Positions 34,503-44,109 of a stretch of DNA of 64,000 bases are shown here, in pieces (the first letter of the stretch is position 1; each line of letters opens with the position of its first letter). The notes beneath the pieces were generated by a model. The model made no database searches, had not been told where the DNA came from, and saw nothing but the letters and a program-made list of their open reading frames with translations. Both the position numbers and the translations under genes were made by a program. Source of the DNA: Ruminiclostridium sp. (GTDB lineage: Bacteria; Bacillota; Clostridia; Oscillospirales; Ruminococcaceae); assembly GCA_017935365.1 (NCBI GenBank), contig JAGBHT010000027.1:1-64000 (forward strand). The letters are read 5' to 3'.

Positions 34503-34942
34503 TTCAGCACCTTTTTGTCAAAACGGAATGTAAGGGTAACTGTTGTACCTTTGCCCACCATTGAAGATACTTTCACCTTGTCGCAACAGCTTTCCATTAC
34601 CGCAAAGCCAAGCCCGCTCCGCTCAAGTTCGGGCTTTGTGGTGAAAAGCGGCTCCATAGCCTTTTTTATGTCCTCTATGCCACAGCCCTTGTCGGTTATC
34701 TTTATGTATACTTCTTCGCCTTTTATACGAGCGGTTATATTTATAATGCCTACCGTATCGCTTTCTGCGTATGCGTGAACGACACAGTTCGTTACTGCCT
34801 CGGACACAGCCGCCTTTACACTGCCGAGCTCGTCCAGTGTCGGGTCAAGCTGGGAAACAAAAGCGCCGACAGCCGCCCTTGCGTAACTCTCGTTACGCGA
34901 CAGGGCAGGTACGGTCAGTTTTACATAATTATCGCACTTCAT
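34499..34942 (-). CDS. spoIIAB: anti-sigma F factor SpoIIAB
   Basis: 147 residues. GGAGG is only one base before the ATG at 34948 but 7 bases before the ATG at 34942, so the second start is preferred. GHKL serine kinase: N-box EAVTNCVVHAY, DKGCGI, SGLGFAVM. It binds sigma-F and phosphorylates SpoIIAA. Confidence 0.95.
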   Translation of the reverse strand: MKCDNYVKLTVPALSRNESYARAAVGAFVSQLDPTLDELGSVKAAVSEAVTNCVVHAYAESDTVGIINITARIKGEEVYIKITDKGCGIEDIKKAMEPLFTTKPELERSGLGFAVMESCCDKVKVSSMVGKGTTVTLTFRFDKKVLK

Positions 34943-34944
34943 TT

Positions 34945-35283
34945 TCATTCCTCCGTTTTCTTGCCGCTTATGATCAGCCTTGAAAGTCCCGCTACCTGCA
35001 ATATCCTGCGGACGGACGGTGACGGATTTTTAACCGTGACGCCGCCGCCGAGCGATTCCATTACACGCTGTCTGCCAAGTATAAGTCCTATTCCTGAGCT
35101 GTCCATAAATGTTACCCCTGACATATCCAGGATAAGCATAGTCGGCATAAGGTGTTCAAGCTCGGGGTCTATCTGCATGCGTATGCCTGCCGCCTCGCAG
35201 TGGTCAAGCTCGCCACTTATCACGGCGGTGATGCTTCCGTTTCGTTTTATCATTTCAACACTCGTATAAAGCTCCCCTTTCAT
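34945..35283 (-). CDS. spoIIAA: anti-anti-sigma factor SpoIIAA
   Basis: 112 residues from the ATG at 35283; a GTG at 35325 or an ATG near 35252 are alternatives, and none has a good ribosome binding site. STAS domain with ISGELDHCEAA and the phosphorylated serine in FMDSSGIGLILGR. Unphosphorylated SpoIIAA frees sigma-F from SpoIIAB. First gene of the operon. A TATAAA-like -10 (35317-35312) lies upstream without a clear sigma-A -35; in Bacillus this operon is read by sigma-H. Confidence 0.9.
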   Translation of the reverse strand: MKGELYTSVEMIKRNGSITAVISGELDHCEAAGIRMQIDPELEHLMPTMLILDMSGVTFMDSSGIGLILGRQRVMESLGGGVTVKNPSPSVRRILQVAGLSRLIISGKKTEE

Positions 35284-35325
35284 CGTGTTGCTGTATGCTG
35301 ACAGCTTGTATTTTATACCTCGCAC

Positions 35326-35498
35326 GGTGAAAAAAGTGTCGGAACAAGAGAGGGTAATGCTAATGAATGATGAATAATTGTGGTTGCGCTTTCAGCGCGG
35401 ATTTTGAATTTTGGGTAGTGCGGAAAAAGAGATTGTACTCCTATCAATTTCAATCCCCTCAGTCACGATACAGGTGACGGCAAAATCCCCGCTTCAAT
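35326..35498. other. gene-free spacer upstream of spoIIAA
   Basis: No gene or clear repeat. Only short hairpins (for example GCGCTTTCAGCGC near 35387) are visible. Confidence 0.4.
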
Positions 35499-35528
35499 TT
35501 GACAACGGCAAGTTACATATGCTATAAT
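35499..35528 (+). promoter_or_regulatory. sigma-A promoter of the envelope/cofactor gene run
   Basis: TTGACA (35499-35504), 18-bp spacer, TATAAT (35523-35528). Probably drives 35613 onward; genes to coaX overlap or nearly touch. Confidence 0.85.
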
Positions 35529-35612
35529 AACCTTAATTGTATAAACAAAATGGGGCAGAATACGCATTGCGCAGTTTACCCTGATATAAAGACAGAAAAT
35601 ACAGGAGTTTTT

Positions 35613-35942
35613 ATGCAGACTAAAACTTTATGCAAATTCTCGCGCATACCTCAGACGGTGTGCCGTATCGCCTTGTCGGCGGCTATTTTTACAGGAATAC
35701 TTGTTGTGATGGTTTTTGCGCTTGCGCTTATCGCAAACGGAATGATAACGCTTCCGTCGGCGGTGATAAGGGCTGTCGGCAAGGGCAGTATATTTGTGTC
35801 CGACCTTTCGGCGCTTACAATGCTGTTTTTCGGTGCGGCAAGCCTGCTGTTCGGACTGGGACTTATACTGCTGAGCACGGCAAGGCTGTGTCCCGCCGCG
35901 GCATCTTATGTATACAGACTTTTCTCATCTGACAAAGAATGA
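35613..35942 (+). CDS. small two-TM membrane protein
   Basis: 109 residues; ATG at 35613 behind CAGGAG. Two hydrophobic helices (about 19-44 and 68-90) separated by a short loop. I do not recognise a family. Its stop overlaps the next start (ATGA), so the two are translationally coupled and the products may act together at the membrane. Confidence 0.75.
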   Translation: MQTKTLCKFSRIPQTVCRIALSAAIFTGILVVMVFALALIANGMITLPSAVIRAVGKGSIFVSDLSALTMLFFGAASLLFGLGLILLSTARLCPAAASYVYRLFSSDKE

Positions 35943-36724
35943 AACTGAAAGACGCTATCCGCTTCCGCCATATGCGCGTACAGAAGCTGAGCACGGTTCA
36001 GGTGCTTATACGCGTGTTCTTCCTGTCGGGCTCGGTGTGCCTTATAGCGGCGCTGTGCTGTGCGGCATTTCTCGACAAGGACTACAGAAGTTCCGTAAAG
36101 CGCGGTGAAGAGAGCTTTACGTTTACCGGATTTCTGACGGTGGAAACAACGGATGTACCGGTGTACATAACACGGTCTGCCGATGATATGATACACGTTT
36201 CGTATGTCAGCGATACAGAAGTCGAGGTGTATGAGGACGGCGGACGGCTTGTGATAGAACAGGTGCCGAGCTTTGTCATCACGCTGTATACGGCGGAACA
36301 GTTCAGCTACAGGATAGAAATACAACTGCCCGACAAGCCGTTTGCAAGCCTTAACCTTTATTCGGCGTCGACCGACCTGCACTGCTGTGCGGTAAGCGGG
36401 TATATGGTGAACATCAGGTGCAAGAGCGGCAGTGCGGAGATCGAACGGCTGTCCTGCACGGGTACGCTTGATATTGAATGCGACAGCGGCAGGATAGATA
36501 TGTATATAGATGAATTTTCGGGCGGTGAGCTTGTGAACTCATCGGGAAATATAGATATAGACTTTGCAGGGGACGCAGATACGGTGATCTCTCCCGGTAC
36601 ACGGTGCTATATAAACGGACTTGCCGCCATGAGCGACGGCAGAGCTGCGGAAAAAGACGACCTCGGAATAATCTCGCCCTCGGGCAGAGTAAGAATAAAC
36701 ACAAATGTAAAACAGGCTCAGTGA
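35939..36724 (+). CDS. membrane-anchored DUF4097-like beta-repeat protein
   Basis: 261 residues. A transmembrane helix at about 23-45, then an extracytoplasmic beta-rich domain with alternating short repeats (LNLYSASTDL, IRCKSGSAEI, IECDSGRIDM, LVNSSGNIDI) typical of DUF4097 putative adhesins, which form a right-handed beta-helix. The function of the family is not settled. Confidence 0.75.
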   Translation: MKLKDAIRFRHMRVQKLSTVQVLIRVFFLSGSVCLIAALCCAAFLDKDYRSSVKRGEESFTFTGFLTVETTDVPVYITRSADDMIHVSYVSDTEVEVYEDGGRLVIEQVPSFVITLYTAEQFSYRIEIQLPDKPFASLNLYSASTDLHCCAVSGYMVNIRCKSGSAEIERLSCTGTLDIECDSGRIDMYIDEFSGGELVNSSGNIDIDFAGDADTVISPGTRCYINGLAAMSDGRAAEKDDLGIISPSGRVRINTNVKQAQ

Positions 36725-36758
36725 CGCGGCAAAGCCGCAGTATGAAAGGAAATGCCAT

Positions 36759-37145
36759 ATGAATAACGTTAAACAGACCTTTACTATTACTATTCCCTCA
36801 AAGACAGGATATATGGACCTTACGGAAGACGTAATGGAGTGCGTGCGCAGAGCAAATATCAGAAACGGTATAATTACGGTTTCTTCTATGCACACGACCG
36901 CATCGGTGTTTACGGCGACAAATGATCCCGAGGCGCTGAACGGATACCTCAAATACTATGAAAAGGTATCTACCCTTGCGGAAGAACCGCTCAGAGCGGC
37001 TATCTGCCATCAGCTTGCGGGCGGCTCGGTAACTGCGGCTATCTGCGACAGCGAGATCTCACTCGGACTGTCCCAGTACATAATATATATGGACTTTGAC
37101 GGAGAGCGTGAAAAGACGGTAGAGATAAATATAGTCGGAGAATAA
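36759..37145 (+). CDS. YjbQ/UPF0047 family protein
   Basis: 128 residues. SMHTTASVF, GGSVTAAICDSEISLGLSQYI and FDGEREKTVEI follow the YjbQ pattern. Compared with the common form (HTTAxVxxNE...D; HxxHxxxxxxGSS; GTWQxI) the second His region is shortened and GTWQ reads GLSQ, so it is a diverged member. Some YjbQ proteins have weak thiamine-phosphate synthase activity; real role unknown. Confidence 0.75.
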   Translation: MNNVKQTFTITIPSKTGYMDLTEDVMECVRRANIRNGIITVSSMHTTASVFTATNDPEALNGYLKYYEKVSTLAEEPLRAAICHQLAGGSVTAAICDSEISLGLSQYIIYMDFDGEREKTVEINIVGE

Positions 37146-37146
37146 G

Positions 37147-38082
37147 ATGATTTCAGTAGTAATACCTGCGTATAACGAGCAGGAAAATATACCTGCCGCC
37201 GCCGAAAGGCTTGGCGGCATATTAGCGCCGCTCGATGACTATGAGTTGATTTTCGTTGACGACGGCTCAAGGGACGGCACATGGGAGCTTATAAAACAGC
37301 TCGGAGAAACGGACGAGCATATAAGAGGGCTTCATTTTTCGAGAAATTTCGGCAAGGAGGGCGCTATCTTTGCAGGGCTGAAAGCCGCAGACGGCGACTG
37401 CGTTGCGGTGATAGACTGCGATCTGCAGCACCCGCCTGAGCTTCTTGAAAAGATGTACACTGCGTGGAAGAACGACGCGGAGGTAGTCGAAGCGATAAAA
37501 GCGTCAAGGGGCAAGGAGGGCATAGTATACAAGCTCTTTGCAAAGACCTTTTACCGTATGATGAAGAACAGCTCGAACATAGAGCTTGACGGTGCAAGCG
37601 ATTATAAACTGATGGACCGCAAGGTAGTTGACGCACTGAATGAAATGCCCGAAAGGCTGACATTCTTCCGTGCGCTTTCAAGCTGGGTAGGCTTCAGGAC
37701 GGAGCGTGTCGAATTTGACGTTGCGCCGAGGAATGCGGGAAAGACCAAGTGGTCGTTCAGAAAGCTGTTCAAGTATGCTTTAAGCTCGATAACCAGCTTT
37801 ACCAATGTGCCTATGCACATTATCACCTGGTCGGGTATATTATTCTTTATATTCGCTGTGATACTGGCGGTGCAGACTATAGTCAACTTCTGTATGGGAA
37901 CGGCGGCGGACGGTTTTTCGACAGTTATACTTCTGCTGCTGATAATAGGCAGTATACTTATGCTCGGCATCGGAATCATCGGATATTACCTGAGCAAGAT
38001 ATACGAAGAGATAAAACAGCGCCCGAGATATATAGTAAGTGAAGAGTCGGGACACAGACAAAAATGTGAGGACGAAAAATAA
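37147..38082 (+). CDS. family 2 glycosyltransferase, CsbB/GtrB-like
   Basis: 311 residues. GT-A domain with FVDDGSRDGT and the metal-binding DCDLQHPPEL (residues about 90-101), then two transmembrane helices (about 230-255 and 262-288) and a short cytoplasmic tail. This layout is that of polyprenyl-phosphate sugar synthases (DPM1, GtrB, CsbB), which load one sugar onto undecaprenyl phosphate. The next gene is YfhO-like, overlapping by TAATG; in B. subtilis csbB-yfhO adjacency marks the LTA glycosylation system. Confidence 0.88.
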   Translation: MISVVIPAYNEQENIPAAAERLGGILAPLDDYELIFVDDGSRDGTWELIKQLGETDEHIRGLHFSRNFGKEGAIFAGLKAADGDCVAVIDCDLQHPPELLEKMYTAWKNDAEVVEAIKASRGKEGIVYKLFAKTFYRMMKNSSNIELDGASDYKLMDRKVVDALNEMPERLTFFRALSSWVGFRTERVEFDVAPRNAGKTKWSFRKLFKYALSSITSFTNVPMHIITWSGILFFIFAVILAVQTIVNFCMGTAADGFSTVILLLLIIGSILMLGIGIIGYYLSKIYEEIKQRPRYIVSEESGHRQKCEDEK

Positions 38083-40844
38083 TGGCTTCTTTCAGAGAAA
38101 AAATGCTGTCATTCAGGCATCTGTGCTATAGAAACGGTTATCTGTTTGCGGCATTTCTTATCCCTGTGATACTTATGGGTATAGCGTATGTCACATTCGA
38201 TATATACCCTTTCGGCGAAAGGTCGGTGCTGTCGCTTGACCTTAATGCGCAGTACGTTTTCTATTACGACTATGTGCATGACGTTATAGGAAAGGGCGAA
38301 AGCCTGATGTACTCGTGGAGCAGAAACCTGTCGGGCGAGTTTATGGGTATCATCGGATATTACCTTGCAAGCCCGTTCAATATACTTGTGTGGATATTCC
38401 CGCGCAGTATGATAACCGAGGGTCTGCTTACAATGATACTTGCAAAGTTCGGTGCGTGCGGCGTAACCTTTGCGCTGTTTGCGCATAAGTCGCAGAAGCT
38501 GTCAAAGACCACTGCGGCTATATTTGCGCCGATGTATGCCATGTGTGCGTATATGGTGGTACAGACCATGAATCCGATGTGGCTTGACTGCGTTATTGCA
38601 CTTCCGCTTATCTGCTGGGGTATCGATTCGCTGATAAAGGAAAACAGGTTCAGACTGCTTGTACTTTCATTGGTATATGCGTTTGTATCAAACTTCTACA
38701 TAGGCTTTATGGTGGCGATATTCTCGGTGCTGTACTTTATCTGCCGTTACTTCTCGCTTGAAACATATACAGGCAATACCGGAGCCGGCATAGTAAAGAA
38801 ATTTGTCACAAAAGGTGCGTTCTTTGGCGTATGCGGAATAGTATCGGCTATGATGAGCGCATTTATGATACTGCCCGTTTACAATTCATTACAGAACGGA
38901 AAGTTCAGCTTCACCGAGCCTGACTATTCACTTGCGACCAATTTTGACATTGTCGATATAGCAAGAAAGCTGTTCCCGAATACTTACGACACGGTAAGAA
39001 TGGAGGGACTGCCGTTTATATTCTGCGGTTCGCTGGCGCTTGTGCTCGCGGCAGGATTTTTCTGCTGTAAGGCATTTCACTTCAAGAAGAAGCTTGCGGC
39101 AGGTACGCTTATCGGTCTGCTGATAGTAAGTATGTATATCCGTCCTGTCGATATGATGTGGCACGGCGGACAGATGCCGAACTGGCTCCCTTACAGATAC
39201 TCGTTCATGCTGTCGTTTGTGATAGTAGCGCTTGCGGCGCACTGCTTTGAACAGTTGAAAGAGGTCAGGGTAAGGACAATAGGCACAATTACGCTGAGTT
39301 ATATTGCATTGATAATATACATAGAGGCACAGGATACGTTTATCACGACGCTCGGCAGTGAGGGCAGAGAGGTATTTGACGGCATAACCGTTGCGCTCCC
39401 CGCTATAGTATTTATGGCGGTTGCAGGAATTGCCGTATTTGCGGTAAGGCATTACGGCGGCGGGAAAAACGCATCAAAGACGGGCGTTATCCTTGTGACG
39501 GCGGTGATATGTGCGGAACTTTGCTTCAACACCACAAATACGCTTACAAAGATGCACCAGGATATAACATTCTCGACAAGGGACAGTTACTTAAGCGTTA
39601 TACTTCCTTTGCGTGAAAAGGTTGAAGAAATAAAAGAGCAGGACGACGGATTTTACAGGATAGAAAAGAACTTCTTCCGCTCTGTAAACGACCCTATGGC
39701 GGTAAATATGTACGGTCTGTCGCATTCGAGCAGTACGCTGAATGCAAGGGCTATAGATATGCTCGGATATTTCGGCTTTACGTCAAACGGACATTATTCG
39801 AGATTTTCGGGTAATACTCCGCTGACCTGCGACATTTTCGGTGTTAAGTACATTCTTGATTGCCCGGGTGAATCGACCGCCAACATAAAATCTGCGGACG
39901 ATATAACTGTTACCGAAAACAAGGATGCTCTGCCGATAGGCTATCTTGTAAACAGCAAGGTTTCATCGCTTGAGCTGTCAGAGTATGACGTATTTGACAA
40001 TCAGGATAAACTGCTTAACGCTATGACAGGCGGCAACAGAGAGTTCTTCACGGTATTCTCAGCTGACGGTGAACCTTATGCCGAAAACTGCAAGAAGGGC
40101 TCGTTTGAGAACAGCCATATCGGATTTACGGAAGCGACGGGAGAGGCAAGCGTAAGCTACACCATTACCGTTCCCAAGAGCGGCGAGGTGTATATGTTCC
40201 TGCCGACCGACTATCAGCGTGAAGCGTCACTCTATGTAAACGGAACGTACAAGGGTATATGCTTTGAAAGCGATAACCATAATATAAAGGATCTCGGAAA
40301 GTTTGAGAAGGATGAAAAGGTCACTGTAAAACTTGTACTCAAGAAGAGCGACCTTTATTTCAGAGAGCCGCAGTTTGCAGTTTATAACGAAGACGCAGAA
40401 TCGGCGGCAATAGCTCAGATGTGGGAAAAGAACGCCGATACAACGGTTGAAAAGGTAAGTCAGACCGATATACGTTTTACGGTAAACGCAAAGAGCGGTG
40501 ATATGCTGTTTACAACTATCCCTGCCGAAAAGGGCTGGACTGTGTATGTTGACGGTGTAAAGACCGATTACGGCACGGCGCTTAACGACGCACTGATGAC
40601 GGTAGAGCTGTCCGAGGGCGAACACGTTGTAGAGTTTAAATTCTTTGTGGCAGGACTTGGCACGGGACTTATACTGACAGTAGTCGGTATAGCGATATTT
40701 GTCGGATTGATACTGGTACTCAAAAAAATAAAGAAGCCCGTAAAACTGACAAAGGCTGTAAATGCACCCGAGGATATTGACAACAGCGAAACTGATGATA
40801 TAATAGAAAACGACATATCCGAAGAATCGGAGGACAAAGAATGA
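38082..40844 (+). CDS. YfhO-like GT-C membrane glycosyltransferase
   Basis: 920 residues. Around a dozen hydrophobic helices in the first 480 residues, with DLNAQYVFYYDY in the first extracytoplasmic loop (Asp usual for GT-C enzymes), a large extracytoplasmic C-terminal domain (about 490-860), one last helix (about 865-890) and an acidic cytoplasmic tail. YfhO proteins take a sugar from undecaprenyl phosphate and transfer it to a cell-wall polymer on the outer face. Substrate here unknown. Confidence 0.88.
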   Translation: MASFREKMLSFRHLCYRNGYLFAAFLIPVILMGIAYVTFDIYPFGERSVLSLDLNAQYVFYYDYVHDVIGKGESLMYSWSRNLSGEFMGIIGYYLASPFNILVWIFPRSMITEGLLTMILAKFGACGVTFALFAHKSQKLSKTTAAIFAPMYAMCAYMVVQTMNPMWLDCVIALPLICWGIDSLIKENRFRLLVLSLVYAFVSNFYIGFMVAIFSVLYFICRYFSLETYTGNTGAGIVKKFVTKGAFFGVCGIVSAMMSAFMILPVYNSLQNGKFSFTEPDYSLATNFDIVDIARKLFPNTYDTVRMEGLPFIFCGSLALVLAAGFFCCKAFHFKKKLAAGTLIGLLIVSMYIRPVDMMWHGGQMPNWLPYRYSFMLSFVIVALAAHCFEQLKEVRVRTIGTITLSYIALIIYIEAQDTFITTLGSEGREVFDGITVALPAIVFMAVAGIAVFAVRHYGGGKNASKTGVILVTAVICAELCFNTTNTLTKMHQDITFSTRDSYLSVILPLREKVEEIKEQDDGFYRIEKNFFRSVNDPMAVNMYGLSHSSSTLNARAIDMLGYFGFTSNGHYSRFSGNTPLTCDIFGVKYILDCPGESTANIKSADDITVTENKDALPIGYLVNSKVSSLELSEYDVFDNQDKLLNAMTGGNREFFTVFSADGEPYAENCKKGSFENSHIGFTEATGEASVSYTITVPKSGEVYMFLPTDYQREASLYVNGTYKGICFESDNHNIKDLGKFEKDEKVTVKLVLKKSDLYFREPQFAVYNEDAESAAIAQMWEKNADTTVEKVSQTDIRFTVNAKSGDMLFTTIPAEKGWTVYVDGVKTDYGTALNDALMTVELSEGEHVVEFKFFVAGLGTGLILTVVGIAIFVGLILVLKKIKKPVKLTKAVNAPEDIDNSETDDIIENDISEESEDKE

Positions 40845-41614
40845 TACTTGCAGTAGATGTCGGCAATACTAACATAGTATTCGGCGGATTTGACGATAAC
40901 GGCGAACTGAGTTTTATATCAAGGCTCAACACGCAGGTTTCCAGAATGGAGGACCAGTATGCGATAAAGCTGAGGGAGATACTGTCCCTTTATGGCTTTG
41001 AAAATGCGGCAGTAACAGGCTGTATTATTTCCTCTGTCGTATCGCCTATTACGCCTATTCTTGAAAGAGGTATAGAAAAGCTCTGCAACGTAAAACCTAT
41101 AGTTGTTTCTCCCGGTATAAAAACCGGGCTGAATATAAAGATAGATGATCCGTCCGTACTCGGCAGTGACCTTGTATGCGGCGGCGTAGCGGCAAAGAGC
41201 AAATACCCGATGCCGTGCATATTCATAGATGTCGGCACCTGCCTTAAGATATTCGCACTCGACAGGAGCGGTGCGATCCTCGGCGGTGCAATAGCACCCG
41301 GACCGAGATTATCATTCGAGGCGCTGTCCGGCAAGACCGCATCTCTTCCTCTTATCGGTGCCGAGTCTGTTAAAAAGATGATAGGCACAAACAGCCCCGA
41401 CAGTATGCGTGCCGGAGTTATCGGCGGCATTGCCTGTATGATAGACGGCATGATAGAGCGCTATGAAGAAGAGCTTGGCGAAAAGGCGACAATAGTCGCA
41501 ACAGGAGGTTACGCAAACCTCATAGCTCCGCTTTGCAGGCGTGAACTGACGGTCGATCCCGACCTTGTGTTAGAGGGTCTGCATATTATCTACAAGAAAA
41601 ATCAGAAGAAGTAA
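40841..41614 (+). CDS. coaX: type III pantothenate kinase
   Basis: 257 residues. ASKHA fold: DVGNTNIVFG phosphate-1 loop, TGLNIKIDDPSVLGSD with the catalytic Asp (common form GAD), DVGTCLKIF as phosphate-2 and GGAIAPG. In the common form phosphate-2 reads DxGTATT, so GTCLKI is a departure. First step of coenzyme A synthesis. Overlaps yfhO by ATGA. The next gene may import its substrate. Confidence 0.92.
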   Translation: MILAVDVGNTNIVFGGFDDNGELSFISRLNTQVSRMEDQYAIKLREILSLYGFENAAVTGCIISSVVSPITPILERGIEKLCNVKPIVVSPGIKTGLNIKIDDPSVLGSDLVCGGVAAKSKYPMPCIFIDVGTCLKIFALDRSGAILGGAIAPGPRLSFEALSGKTASLPLIGAESVKKMIGTNSPDSMRAGVIGGIACMIDGMIERYEEELGEKATIVATGGYANLIAPLCRRELTVDPDLVLEGLHIIYKKNQKK

Positions 41615-41752
41615 ACGGCATTGTGGACGGAGCCGACAGATATTATCTGCGGTTACCGGCTGTAAGCAAATTCTGAATTGCAGATGATATGTAAAAATAT
41701 ACAACCCTGCGAGGTACTCACTGACAATGGGACTTCAGCAAAGGAGATTTTT

Positions 41753-42355
41753 ATGTCAAACGCAAACACACTTGCATCAACAAAAAACAAAACTGTGATG
41801 CTCACAACAATGGGACTGCTGACAGCTATAGTAGTTGTATTACAGGCTATGGCTATAGCGATCCGTTTCGGCGTATTCAACATTACGCTTGTACTCGTTC
41901 CGATAGTAGTCGGTGCGGCTCTTTACGGCTGGAAAGCGGGCGCATGGCTCGGCTTCGTATTCGGTGCAGTCGTACTGTTTACAGACGCAGGAGCTTTTCT
42001 TGCTATCAACGTTCCCGGAACGATAATCACCGTACTTTTAAAGGGTACACTTGCAGGCGCCGCCGCAGGACTTATCTACAGCCTGCTCAGCCGTAAGAAC
42101 GACATACTCGGAGTGATCGGCGCAGGTATTGTGTCACCGATAGTAAATACGGGCATTTTCCTTTTAGGCTGCCTTGTGTTCTTCTATGACACTATTGCTC
42201 AGTGGGCAACAGGCGCAGGCTTTGAAAATGTCGGCGTATATATGGTAACCGCATTTGTAGGACTTAACTTTGTTGTAGAGCTTGCAATAAATCTGGTACT
42301 CAGCTCAGCTATCGTGCTGATACTCAAGGTTGCAAAGAAGCACTTAATAAAATAA
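41753..42355 (+). CDS. ECF transporter substrate-binding (S) component, possibly for pantothenate
   Basis: 200 residues; ATG at 41753 behind AAAGGAG. Five to six hydrophobic helices with the TTMGLLTAIVVVLQ start typical of S components that contact EcfT. Specificity cannot be read from the sequence; being directly after coaX suggests pantothenate (PanT-like), an inference. No energising EcfA/EcfT here, so it would use the shared module. Confidence 0.8.
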   Translation: MSNANTLASTKNKTVMLTTMGLLTAIVVVLQAMAIAIRFGVFNITLVLVPIVVGAALYGWKAGAWLGFVFGAVVLFTDAGAFLAINVPGTIITVLLKGTLAGAAAGLIYSLLSRKNDILGVIGAGIVSPIVNTGIFLLGCLVFFYDTIAQWATGAGFENVGVYMVTAFVGLNFVVELAINLVLSSAIVLILKVAKKHLIK

Positions 42356-42383
42356 AATAAACGATAAGACGAAGGGCGAAAAA

Positions 42384-44039
42384 ATGGACAACAATTATTT
42401 AGCCGAGCTTCTGTTCGGAAACATCAAGACGACACCCGAGGATATGTTTGCAAAATATCCCGCAAGAACACTCCCCGACAAGGCGGCTGTGACAAGATTT
42501 GCACCCAGCCCCACAGGCTTCATGCACATAGGCGGTCTTTACGCCGCACTTATCTCAATGTGCATGGCAAGACAGTCGGACGGTGTATTCTATTTGCGTC
42601 TTGAGGATACCGACAAAAAGCGTGAGATCGAACACGGTGCAGACGAAATAATCACTTCTCTTGCACAGTACGGTGTATGCTTTGACGAGGGTGCCGCCGC
42701 TGACGGCGAAACCGAAAAGGGCAATTACGGTCCGTACAGACAGAGCATGAGAAAAGAGATATACCAGACCTTTGCAAAGGATCTTGTAAAGCATGGTCTT
42801 GCATATCCGTGCTTCTGCTCAGCCGAGGAGCTTGAGGAAATAAGAAAGGCACAGGAAGCCGAAAAGGCTGATATGGGCTATTACGGCAGTTATGCAAAGT
42901 GCAGAAATCTGTCCATAGAAGAGATTGAAGCCAACATAAAGGCAGGCAAGGAATACGTTCTGCGTTTACGCTCAGACGGCAACGCAGAAAACAAGATAAC
43001 CTGCCGTGACCTTATCCGTGGCAACATCGAAATGCCCGAAAACATAATGGACGTTGTACTCTTAAAGTCGGACGGTATCCCTACATACCACTTTGCACAC
43101 GTTGTAGACGACTTCCTTATGGGTACGACGCACGTTATAAGAGGCGACGAGTGGATAAGCTCATATCCTCTGCACGAACAACTTTTCAGAGCAAGCGGAC
43201 TTAAAATGCCTAAGTACGCTCATATCGCCCCGATAATGAAGCTGGACGGCGGCGAGAACAAGAAGAGAAAGCTCAGCAAGAGAAAAGACCCGGAAGCCAG
43301 CGTTTCGTTCTACTCAAAAGCAGGCTTCCCCGTACAGTCGGTTCTCGAATATCTTATGACTATCGCAAACTCGAACTATGAAGAGTGGAGAATGAAGAAC
43401 CCGGACGCAGATATGTCCGAGTTTAAGTTCAAACTTGAAAAAATGCCTGTCAGCGGTGCGCTGTTCGATATGGATAAGCTTGCAAGCGTAAGCCGTGACG
43501 TTATCGCAAAGATGAGCGAGGAAACCCTCTTTGGCGAGATAAGCGCATGGGCAAAGGATAACGATGAAAAGCTGAATGCTTACATTACTTCCGCCCCCGA
43601 AAAGTTCAAGGAGAGCATTAAGCTCTGGAAATACAACGGCAAGAAAGTCCGCAAGGATATTGCCAAGTGGAGCGACCTGTCGGAGATGTTCCCGTACCTT
43701 TACGGTGACGGCGTTGACGGTTATGAGTTCGACGAAAAGCTGACGGCAGACGAGCGCAAGGAGTTTTTATCGGCATACATTTCAGCTTACGACCACAGCG
43801 TTGACAGCAGTGCATGGTTTGACGGCGTTAAGGTTGTCGGCGAACCTTTAGGCTTCTGCCCCAACATCAAGGAATACAAGGCAAACCCCGACGCCTACAA
43901 GGGTTCTGTCGCAGACGCGTGCGGAATACTGAGAGTTGCTATTACCGGTAGAAAGAATTCTCCCGACCTGTACACCATAATGCAGTTACTCGGTGAAGAA
44001 GAAACACTGAGGCGCTTAAAAGCGGCAATGGCTGACTGA
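42384..44039 (+). CDS. gltX: glutamyl-tRNA synthetase
   Basis: 551 residues, class I. FAPSPTGFMHIGGL is the HIGH region; KLSKRKDPEAS is the KMSKS region. The C-terminal anticodon-binding part is present with KVVGEPLGFCP. Somewhat longer than the usual 480-500 but similar to a Clostridia branch. Charges tRNA-Glu (and possibly tRNA-Gln). 28 bases after the ECF gene. Confidence 0.94.
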   Translation: MDNNYLAELLFGNIKTTPEDMFAKYPARTLPDKAAVTRFAPSPTGFMHIGGLYAALISMCMARQSDGVFYLRLEDTDKKREIEHGADEIITSLAQYGVCFDEGAAADGETEKGNYGPYRQSMRKEIYQTFAKDLVKHGLAYPCFCSAEELEEIRKAQEAEKADMGYYGSYAKCRNLSIEEIEANIKAGKEYVLRLRSDGNAENKITCRDLIRGNIEMPENIMDVVLLKSDGIPTYHFAHVVDDFLMGTTHVIRGDEWISSYPLHEQLFRASGLKMPKYAHIAPIMKLDGGENKKRKLSKRKDPEASVSFYSKAGFPVQSVLEYLMTIANSNYEEWRMKNPDADMSEFKFKLEKMPVSGALFDMDKLASVSRDVIAKMSEETLFGEISAWAKDNDEKLNAYITSAPEKFKESIKLWKYNGKKVRKDIAKWSDLSEMFPYLYGDGVDGYEFDEKLTADERKEFLSAYISAYDHSVDSSAWFDGVKVVGEPLGFCPNIKEYKANPDAYKGSVADACGILRVAITGRKNSPDLYTIMQLLGEEETLRRLKAAMAD

Positions 44040-44063
44040 TAACAAATAACAGAATAAAAAGCA

Positions 44064-44100
44064 AACCGCCAACGGTAACTGACCGTTGGCGGTTATTGTT
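44064..44100. terminator. bidirectional terminator between gltX and the atp operon
   Basis: AACCGCCAACGGT and ACCGTTGGCGGTT form a 13-bp perfect stem (44064-44076, 44082-44094). TTATTGTTTT follows on plus; TTGCTTTTTATT on minus. Confidence 0.93.
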
Positions 44101-44109
44101 TTGATCGCA

